This document shows positions 13,434 to 25,270 of a stretch of 62,000 nt of DNA, one piece after another. Source of the DNA: Chrysomallon squamiferum. Taxonomy: Eukaryota; Mollusca; Gastropoda; Neomphalida; Peltospiridae. The notes under the pieces were generated by a model that saw only the letters and a program-made list of their open reading frames with translations, had not been told where the DNA came from and made no database searches. The first letter of the stretch is position 1; each line of letters begins with the position of its first letter. Location: assembly GCA_012295275.1 (NCBI GenBank), contig CM022665.1, forward strand, positions 28,484,446 to 28,546,445, given 5' to 3'. Made by a program: the position numbers and the translations under genes.

Positions 13434-15426
13434 TTTATTTTATTTTATTTTATTGAGAATACACATATAACTCACTATTATTTATTCTGGAAACTACTTA
13501 TTCAGTTCAATGTTATTTATTCAGGATACTACTCATTCAATTTAGTGTTATTTATTCTGGATACATTTAACTCGAAATTACTTGTTCACAATATGCAGTT
13601 CAGACAGTATTATTTATTCAGGATGTGTGAACAGCAGTGTAATTCCTGGTGATTTGAATCAACTCAAAGGAGAGTCTGTACCAGACTATCTGGAGAGGAC
13701 CATCTACCGATCTGACCGTGGTGTGGCCACTAAGTTTGGTGGTTTGGGGATTGGTTCAGGAGGGGACAGTGCAGACATGTTTACTGTGGCACTCAAGATC
13801 AAACTGGACACCAAAAGCAACAGAAAGGTGAGAGTGATTATTTTCTATGTTTTTACAGATATTATACTGAAACAGTCTTACAGACAGTTGTGTTTTAGCT
13901 GATGTATAATTTTCTTGGTTTCTGCAACAATAATACCAAAGTTGAAATATAAATTAATATTTATAAAAATATATTAAAACAATTTTCAAGAGCTTATTAA
14001 ATGTTTCCTTCATTATCTCTAGCTGCCATTTTAATATATTTTGACTATGAATAATCAACACAATTCTTATTTAATGTTTATTTTATTATTTTTAACATTT
14101 TATTTTTTATTATTTTATTTTAAGAGTTTTTCTGTATTAATTTTATTTTCTCAAATATGAATTTATTCTTCATGTCTTGTAATCTTAGATTATACCATAA
14201 AGACAGCAAACAAAACTATTCTTGTTAATGTGCATCATTTATGTATCTGGGGGATGGTTTAATACTGTGTTGTGTTTGTTATTTTACAATATTCTGTGTT
14301 TTATGTAACAGGATTATCAAGTTTCTATTGGAGTTAGAGGTGCCACTCTGAAACACAAAATGGTTCCAAGTGGCCAGAGCTGGATTTCTCAGGTATGAAC
14401 AAATATATAATAATGATGATGATGATGATGATGATGATAATGATGGTGAAGATGGGGATGATGTTGATAAGCAGGAGGAACAGGAGGATAGGACAACAAT
14501 GATGACAGTAATTTAATAGTAACAAAGATAACATCAACAATAACATTAACAAATGTCCCTCATCTGATATTCTCAGGGACAGACAATAAATTGACTATAC
14601 TGTTTATGAGTAATGGAAACATTCAATAAAACTTGCAATACCTGTGTATTAACTATATTAATTATTTGTGCTTTTTCAGATTTTGATTAATAGACTGTCA
14701 AACTGTAATAATGTAATAATAATAATCTACTTTATAGTGCCTTGATTTTCTGGATGTGAAGGATTTTCCCATTCTAGGCTACATTGAGCCCAAAATTGTG
14801 ACAGAACTTCACATGCATCTGTTAAGTTGTGCTGCAGACTACAGGTACATGTTACATCTGGTTACAGCATTAATCAGACTTGTTTGCAAGTCATGTTTGT
14901 ATTCTATTACTGTAAGATTTTTATACCCTTTCATTGTTATCTTATTTTATTTTTGTTGTTTTTCCCAATTTTTCTTTTAGTCGCCTTTGTTTTCTTGATG
15001 GATTTTCTTGCATGTTTTTTTTGTTGTTGTTGTTGTTGTTTGTTTTTGTTTTGTTTATAGTTAAAGCATATATTTTAGTATCCTTTGTTAAAGCATATCT
15101 TTCTCCTTTCTAGCATCATTTGATAATGTGTATCATTTTCTTTAGACAACACATACTTTTCCAGCAGACATACTTGTAGTATCATCCTTTCACAACATAT
15201 TATTTTTTTATATTTCTTTGAAAACATTAATGTCATTCATGTTATATGTTTGACTTGGATAACAAAAATCCTGTCAACTACTCAAAAACAAAAACAAACA
15301 AAAATTGTTAAAAATAAATGATATATTTATAAAGTCTTTTTGAATTATCTAAATTTGTTTACCATATACAAATACAACATGTATTCTCAATTTTATACAT
15401 TTATGTGAAAACTGGCAGACCTACAC

Positions 15427-15496
<70 letters not shown>

Positions 15497-17366
15497 AGCA
15501 TTTATATATATAAAAGAATATGTACACACATGTTTTCTGGTTTTGTTTTGTTTATTTGATAAAGTAATACCCAGAATTAAACCTGAATGCTCACAGAAAA
15601 TATGTTAATATCATTGTCAGTAATGTAATTTTGAAAATATTATAATTTTTCTTAGACTCAACGTGGAAGAAGATCGGTATGCAGTTTACTCATGCTTATT
15701 GAGAAATCATGCTGACTGCTTGTTGCAAAACAAAATAACAATATTTGGATATAATAATTTTTTTAAAAATACCACATCTTTCAAATACATCTTGAATCAT
15801 AAAAAAATATTTTAAAACTAATTTAGACGTCATCAACATTCATCCATCGTATTGCTTCTTGAACTTTATTTTACTATTTTAGTTTCTTTTTTATTTCTTT
15901 ATTATTTATTTTGATTTCGTTTTCTTTTTTATTTTGCTTTTGCATGTGTGATAGATTTCATTTTTATTTTGGATTTAATCAAGTAAAAGTGCACTTAGGA
16001 GCTTAAAGAAACACATCAAATCCTGCCTGTTTATTGTACACATCCAACATTGTTATTTTGTTTTTCAGCCTTAAACAAAAATATTGTTTAAAATATTATT
16101 ATCCTTCTCCCAAGGAAAATGTTTTATATATATATCTGTGTTCACATACCCAGTATCTTTCCACAGCTTTTAATACAACTGTTTCTTCAGAATTTATTTA
16201 AAGATATTAACAATTAAATAAAATACTTTTGTTTAATATCCAGTAGATAATTATTGTATTGTTTTAACTTTAAGCTAGGAGTTGAATCAATTATTCCCAA
16301 ACCCAATCACTTCCAATGTGTTTGTGCATTTGAAATGGAATAAATTAATTATAATTAAAAAATAGATTTATCTAAAATGTTAATGTAAATAAAGGTGAAA
16401 AGGTTTTATTTTTTTTTAAATAATAATAATAATAAACTTCTTGTTTAAAATAAAATAAAAATCTGTTTTAATTTAAATGTCATACATGCATTTACACTGC
16501 TTTGACACAAATACTTATGTTTATTGAATCTACATCATCATATATATGTGTTTTTTGTTTTGATTTTTTTTTTTTTTAAACATTGTTTAATGTTTAAATA
16601 TTAGATTGGATATAGTGAATTGGGATTTTTAAAAGTTAATTGTGTTTTTAGGCTTTAATAATTAGTTTTTGCTTTATTTAACATGGTTGTTTCTCTCATT
16701 TTGTAATGATTAACCAACTGTAAATTAATTCAGGAATTTAAAAATTAAAATTATTAAAAAATTAAAAAATGAATTACATTAATAAAACAAAATAAATGTA
16801 TAAAATCAGGTGTTTGTATCAAGGAAACCTCATTCTTTTTCTACTTATTTTTCTTCTTTTCTTTTTTTTTTCTTTTTATTTATTCTTCTACATGTTTGTT
16901 TTGTTTTAGTCATAGTAATAAGTAATAAGAAGTAAATAATAATGTTATATTATTTTTATTTCATAGAAAAATAAAACCAGCTATTAATTAATGCTTGGTG
17001 ATTTTTCCGTGTTTTTACAAAAATGTATTTATTTATCTATTTATTTCAGGTTGAGGTGCACTTTTATGTGCAAAAAATCTATACATGTATTAGTTATTTT
17101 AAAGTATTTATTTTCATAAAACACAGAAATAACATAGAGTAAAATAATTTTAGAAAGAATTAGTTCAAAAGAAATTAAATGTATGTTTATATATATGTAT
17201 AGATGAATATAAATATATCCATATGTTTTGTTTCTACACCCTGTTTAGGCCACGCTATCTGCCAATGAGAGCTATTATGGCAGTAGAAGCATTCAGTATC
17301 TCCAGTAACATAGTGGCAGGTTCACCAACAACTCTCCTGAGGTAATCATAGACAGATAGATAGTGA

Positions 17367-17440
<74 letters not shown>

Positions 17441-19236
17441 GATATGTAGATACATAGATAGATATGTAGATAGATACACAGACAGATGGTTACATACATA
17501 CACACATACATACACACACACACACACAGACATACATGAGTGAGTTGGGTGTATGGGTAGTAGGTAAATAGGTAGATAGATAGAGATAGGCTAACAAATA
17601 GATATATGTAGGTCGATAGATCGACCGATTGAGATAGATAGATATATATAGTGAGACAATGATGTGGATAAATATAAATAGGTAGATAGACAGATATATA
17701 TAGTCAGACAATAATCTGGATAAATATAAATAGGTAGATAGACAGATATATATAGTCAGACAATGATCTGGATAAATATAAATAGGTAGATAGATAGATA
17801 CAGATAGGTAGGCAGGAGTGCAGGTAGATAGCTAGACATATAGACAGAGAGAGAAGCAGATATAAAGACATATAGAGTGTAATAGACAGACATTTATTTT
17901 TTAATACTTTTCAGGTTCCGTCTGGAGGATGCAGCTCTTTTTCTGTCTGCTAAGAACTACATGGAAGTAAATCTGGAAGAAGGTAATGCTGAAATTATAG
18001 GAAAAGCTTTAACAATGTAGACATATTCATGATCAAAACAGGTCGCATCAAACGACAATGTGCTCATTAGTAAAAATCTGAAACAGACTATGACTGTAAA
18101 TTGCTTAGTTTTGACAGATGTTAATGTTTGTATTTCAGACTACGTCTGTGTGGCTGATTTAGAAAGGTTTGAACTGTCTCTGAGAACAAGTGGTCCCAAA
18201 AATCAGGTTTGTACTAACATTTTAATGTCAAAAAGTCATATTGGAAAATACAAGTGTGGGTAATGATAATAAAAAAAGAAAAGAAAGAGTATCGCTAATA
18301 AAGAAGTGTAAAGGTAGGTACTGAATAATAACATATTAGTATGATAATGATTTCTCTAAATTCCATGAGTGTAAACATAATTGTAAATATAATAAATCCT
18401 AGAACTACATAAGGATTTCTCTTTTGTTTTTAGAATGAATTTCATACCTAAGATCTGTTTGGGGTTTTTGTGTGTGTTGTTTTCATACTTTATTTTTTCC
18501 CTTAATATAGAATTTTTATTATTATTATTATTTTTCATAATATATAATTCTTTCATTTTTATTTTTATTAATTTATATTTCTTGTTTTCTTTTTTTTTTT
18601 TTCTTTTTCTTTTGATCTTTTCTTTTTCATAACAGATCTTCCCTAAAACAAATCTACGCTTGTCTAGCAATCGCTTCAACATTCGGACATGTGCTGATTC
18701 CTGTAAAGCGCTCACAGAGCTCATTCGATATTTCGCCGACGATGGAGATTTGATACCTTGTGACCAGGAGGAGGACAATTGGTCTCAGACTACTGTCAAC
18801 ACTGTGAGTTTTTCACAACAGAATCTCAAATTTGAGGAAGAAAAATATCTTATAGTGACTTTTTAAAAATGTTTTGTCATTGTATATTAATTATTGATAA
18901 AAGTTAATTCATGAAGTATTAATCAGACGGTAACAATGAAATGATAAATACAATGTATAATGAAATTAATAATGAAGAGGAATATGGGGAAATGACTTAA
19001 AGATTTATTTTTTTTAAAACGAAATAGAAGAGAAGAAAGGACAATTATAGTTTTACAATCAATTCTTTAAAATTAAAATATTAAAGTATGGTAATTAATG
19101 CAATGAAAAATATAATTTATAATTAAATTAATAATCAAGAGGAATACGGGGATATGACTGAAAGATTTTTTTTAAGAAAAAGAAAAAACAATTATATCTT
19201 ATTCTTAGTTTAACAATCAATTCTTTACAATGAAGA

Positions 19237-19290
<54 letters not shown>

Positions 19291-22200
19291 CATTATTATT
19301 ATATTTCATTTGTTTTTCTTTTGTTTCCTCTTACATCATTGTCTTTCCTTGTCAATGTTTTCCAGTCAAAAGATTCATCACAAGCTGTAGACACATCCTC
19401 AGAGTCAAGTAGTCTTTCACAGTCTAATCTAGATCATGTACACTCAATGATGGCTGATGCAATGGAGGAGTCTAGTGGCACAGACTCAGGTTCAGGTAAG
19501 AACACATGCAGCTAAGTGAGAATAATTAAATAATTAACTTAATCAGCTTTGCAAAGGGTTTGAAAGTTTCCAGACGTTTGTCAGACCTTTATGAGGTAAT
19601 GTGTAATGAAATTTGTTAAATTGTTTCATTAATATTCATTTTTTTAAATTTTACCAAATGTTTTTTTTTTTTGTTTCCGGATAATATTTTAACAGTATTT
19701 AATTTAGTTTTTTACTAATGGGAATAATCCTTTTATTTTATATATATATATAATTTTAATTCATTTTCAACACTAATTATAATAAATTAATTTCATTTAT
19801 TAGTGATTTAATTATAGTAATTTTTACAGTAGTATTACTGTTATGTTGCTAATATGCTTCAAATTCTAAAGAGGGAAAAAGCTTGAAAAACACTGGATAT
19901 AGTCCATGGCAAGCAAGTGGTACAGAGAATTAAATTATCAGCACTGATGCACAGCACTATTGATTGACTCAAATAACAGCAGCTTTATTTATTTCCATTT
20001 TTCAACTAATTTTCTCTGATTGTTTTTAGAATCACCTGAAAGACAGGTAGCAACAGGCAAGAACACACAGGTGTTCTTCCTTGCTGAAGGTCAGAAACAT
20101 GTAGGTAATGATAATGGTGGTGGTGATATCATGGACAATGGTGGTCTTCGTGAGATCACCATCTCCAACAGTGCTGATTCTGTGAGCAGTAGCATTCACT
20201 CTGACCAGACAGAGAAACTGAGTGATGAGGAAGAGTTCTGTATCATCAATGAGGCTGGCTGGGGAATTGCTGTAAGCTGCTTTCAATGCTTGCCTATCTA
20301 ATTTAAGAAACTTTTTCATAGATTAGAACTCAGATCAGAAACTGCAGATCTTAAAACTGATTTGAGCAACAAGTTTATAAGTTTTGACAGCTCAGTCACT
20401 GTAGATCTTTAAAAAAAATGTGACCAACATCTCATAGGTTAGAGCTCAGATTTGATTGTTGTCTTCAGAACATTCATCAGTCTGATCACTGGACTGTTTC
20501 CTGCTCCATTAACTGCCAGATGACTGGTTTATTAAAGGCTATTTTAAGTGCTTTCCTCACTACATGGTATATGCATGAGTTTTTATTGGTAGGGTAAGAC
20601 ATATGTGAACCCAGTTTGCATAAACAGTTCCAGTTTGTAGCAACACTATTAATGCAATAAGTCTGCAGCCTTTGTAAAATTACTAATGTTTGTGAGATCA
20701 AAAAAAAAGGGTAAGAAATGGGTAGTAGCAGTGTTTTTACTCTCATACTGTTTTTAGCAAATGTTTAGTTTGAAACCTAAAAACTGTTAATAAAGTGTTG
20801 TCAAATAAACTAATTTAGTCATTTGTGGTAATGTAAATTTTGATATTTTGTTTTCTGTTAAAGAAAGAACATTTTATTGAGTATAAACATATGTTGTTTA
20901 ATTTTAATTTTGAATTAAAAAAGTGGTCATTGCATTTGATATTAAATAAGTTAATTTATTACACTCTTTATACTTTTTTCTTTGTATTTTTTTCTCTTTT
21001 CTTCTTTTTTTTTACTTTAAGAAAAAAGCTTTTTGTTATATTCTTTAAGCTACATAACCAAATAACAAACTAAATATTAATATTTCTGATGATATCTTAA
21101 TCTTTGTTTATTAGCCACGTGATGGGGAACCAGATATTAGAGTATTTGTGAGGGAACTCTATATTAATGACAATCACTTCAGTCAGCCATTGGGTAAAAT
21201 AGACCAGCTGAAAGCACCAGAACATTTCCCAGCTCCAGAGAAAAAATACACACTATCTGAACTCACTCTCGTGTGGTACATGTATGGAGGCAAAGACTTT
21301 GGTGGAAAACGGAGAGGTAAGTGGTTTTGGGGTAGTGTCATATTTTTAAGCCTTGTTATTAGGTATGTGTTAGAGATTCTTTCTTTTTTTTTAATTTCAT
21401 TTTCCATTCTAGTGTGTGATAATCTCTTCTTTTTAAAAAAAAGAAATTTAATTATTATTGTTGGTTAAAACCTTTGGTTTGGTAGGAATATATTTCTCTA
21501 TCTGTATCTGTATCTATCTATCTATCTATCTATTTTTCTATATATATATAAAATAATCTCAGTTTAAAAGATATCTTTTTTAATTCAGGAAAATGTTAAA
21601 AAAAAAAAAAAAAAGCACACTATTTTTACCTTTTCTTCTTTTAAAAGTTTATTTAAACATAATCCTAAGGTTTTCACCACATTTTTTTTGTTGTTGTTGG
21701 TTTTGGGGGAGGTTGGGGGGTTTCTTTACTGATTTAACTCTGGTGTTTTTAGGGAGATTTGTAGGGGAGGGTTTATTTTGAGATCAAAGAACATTTCCAA
21801 CAACTATGTTTTGATTATTTATTCTTTTTTTTTAATTTTTATTTTTTAAATAAAGAATCTTATTTTTTTATTGTTATTTATTTATCTGCCAGTTAATAAT
21901 ATTCTAATTATTGATAACTTAAAATTTTCTTCAATTTAAAAAAAAAAAAATAATAATAATTTTTGGACATTGTGAAATATTAAGTGTACTGATTATATTC
22001 TTTATTCTTGTTGTTTCAGATCACAGAAAGACTGATGCAGGAGATCTGTCCTCAAAATATGATAGGTTAGTAAGTTACCAAAACAGATTTTATAAAACAA
22101 GAGAATACATATTATTACTAAATGATATCTAATTGGAGTTAAATAAAACATGGATATAGCTGTATATTAACAAATACAAATTCAAAGGAAGGAGTCGCTT

Positions 22201-23580
22201 TATTTCTTTGATTGTTTTTTTTTTTTTTTGAATTAAAATAAAACATTGCTCATTGAAAAACATTTGTCTTCCACACATTTTGTGAAATCAATTTTCTTTC
22301 TTTTTTTTTTTTCATTGTTTTCTTTTTCATTTGTTTGTTTGTTTATTATTGCAAAAAGGTCAAACTAATTTCAGTTGTGAACTCTGTTAGACAACTTTTT
22401 TTTCAGATCAGTTATTTCAGCAGAAGCACTGAAACTTGTTAAATCAGAAAAGTATCTTCTTTTAAAATAATTCCTATTTGTTGTTTTCAGATCATCAGTG
22501 AGAGGTTCACCAGTTAAAAGAAGCAAATCAAAAGACAGGAAAGTCAGAGATGGAGATGTTAACTGGCTCACTAGAGGAGGACCAAACCGAGATCTTAACA
22601 CTGTCATGGAAATACAGCTAACTAAAGTAAACTTTTATTTTATACCCGTTTTCTTCTTTCTCTTTATTTTTTTTTACTGTGTTACAGTAAACTTTTGAGA
22701 GTACAAACAAATAGCCTAAAAACATCTGTATACTCCAAATAATTATTGTATATGTTTATGACACTAAATCTTTACTAGTAATAAAATTTGACAGCATACA
22801 AATTTCCATTGGTAAAACACTGGCAGATATTTTACTGCTTTTATCATGTTTCTACGTATCCATTTCAAAATACTTGACAGACTAAGGACATGGTAACACT
22901 GAACTCATTTACACAGACTTTGGGGCTTTGATTTCAAGGGTTCTTTATTTTGCTCTCTCTATACAGTTACTATTCTTTGCTTTCTTTTCTTTAAAGAAAA
23001 AACCCTGTATTATTGTACTTGTATTCCTACATTCATTTTTTTCTCACCATTGTCAAAACAAACCGTATGTTAATAAACAACATATTTCTTCCACAGACTG
23101 AGTTGGATGACTTTGATTCCTCAAACTTTCTTTTGTTAACATAGTTTTGAGATTTGATGTGTTACACGTTTCAGGTGCAGTGTCAACATGAAGTGTACCC
23201 ACCCTCTGCTCTGCAAGCATCGAGACAAGTACTTATCATACAAGACTTGGAAATCAGAGACAGACTTTCATCATCACAGATTAACAAGTTTCTCTACCAG
23301 TACACATCAGAATCCATGCCTAGACAGACACATGCAAACATGGTATAATAATTAACTTTGAAAATGCACACATACACACTTGTATTTTAATTTGTTTTTA
23401 CAACTTTATTTTGTTTAACAGTTTTATTAATTTATAAATTGCTTTTTAAATTTTAAAAAAAAATGTAATTATAACTTTTGTTTTTTAATCATTATTAAAA
23501 TTGAATGCTTTTTGTTAGGATTAAATTCTCATTACTTATAAAAGAATAATATGAGAGAGAGAGCGAGAGAGAGCGAGAGC

Positions 23581-23613
<33 letters not shown>

Positions 23614-25235
23614 CGAGAGAGCGAGAGAGAGAGAGAGTATATTATTATGTTTTATATGGTAATTATATCTCAGTTTCTGTTCACATTAAATTGTATTTTA
23701 CTAGGTACTCATAAAGGCTCTTCACATTCGCCCAGCCTCCTCCACTACTCAGGAATGTTCTCTGAAAGTCTCATTACTTCCACTGAGATTCAACATAGAC
23801 CAGGATGCTCTGTTTTTCATCAAGAACTTCGTTTCAGAACTGGTTGGGGTGGATCCAAACAGTACACCTACAGTATCGGTCCCTAGTGAACGGACATTGA
23901 CAGGAAGCCCCAAGGCCACCTCTTTGACCCCACCTCCACCAAAACCCATTATGAATGTGAACTCCTCCCCAACAGATAATCTTATAAAGTTTGACGAAAT
24001 TGATAAAAATATGGGAACTTTAGAAGACAGTGCAAGCTCTGCAGAATCAGATCATTCCAGCAGTCAACCTATCTTCTTTAAGTATGTTCTATATATATAT
24101 ATATATTATTATTATTATTGTTATTTTATTATTTGTTTTAGGCTGAGAAGTAATTTTTATAGATAAACTGTTTGTGACCAGTGTTGTTTGCTATCAAATT
24201 TGTTTTCAAGCAAACTGTTTTTGAAAGTTTATTCTGTTAGTTAAATTTTTTTTTTAAATATTTATTAAATTCCATTTAATGAAAGTATTATATATCCAGT
24301 CAGACATTCCCAGCATGATATCCAATTTTACATCAGTGATGTATGTGTCTTATTATGACATTGGTTTGGACTTATTTTTATTTAGCCTTTATTTTTCTTT
24401 TATTTTTTTACCCCCTCTTAGGTCATTTGTTAGTTTGACAGAAGGACTTTGGATTATTTGAATTTATTTATTTATATTGAAACATGTTATTCAGATGAGT
24501 TTAATTAATTTATTATTTTTATTTCTTTTCTTTTAGGTCTTTTATTTTCTCCCCTGATGTACCAATCAGACTGGATTACCATGGTAAAAGAGTGGATATG
24601 GAACAGGTGTGAATATTAAAATGAATTTAAAATCTCAGTAAAAAAGTTTAGTGCATTAAACTAGTAGAAATTCATGACGAAACTTAAAAATATTTTATTT
24701 TTCAATTTTTATATTTTCATGATGCAAAATGGTGATTAAACCTTGTATTCTTCATTTATTCTGATTTGCTTTAATAAAGATTTGCATAGCAATAAGAATA
24801 ATGTGCATCAGAAAACAGTGTTTAAATAGAGAGATGATTTAGAAATTCTTAAATCTAAGCAATACTAGGTAGTTCAGTTAGAGAGCAAGTCTACAGCATA
24901 ATGATCATAGAATATTTCTCAGTTTCATGCTCCAGTAGCATCATTTGACATGTTTATCAAACACTGTGATAATTATTTCTGTGGAAAGTAAGTGATATAA
25001 CAATATGTTCCATGTTCCTATTCAGTACAAGTAGCCCACAGTTTGGTATCACTGGGTTTCCTCTTTGATATGATAATGTTTCAGAACAGTATAAATGTTA
25101 ATATTGTTGAATGTATTTGCTGGTTGATTTGTTTCAGGGCACATTCCAGGGTCTGCTTGTTGGTTTAGCCCAGCTGAATTCATCTGAACTCAAACTCAAA
25201 AGACTCAACTACAAACACGGGTAATGATTTATAAC

Positions 25236-25270
<35 letters not shown>

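Noticed and set aside
17255-17711. Cys/Val-rich minus-strand frames
   Set aside because: Produced by (CA)n and (GATA)n repeats antisense to an ATG2 exon.
18356-18778. 140-codon minus-strand frame
   Set aside because: Overlaps a well-supported ATG2 exon (18636-18803) on the other strand; the rest is Lys/Asn/Ile-rich from AT-rich intron.
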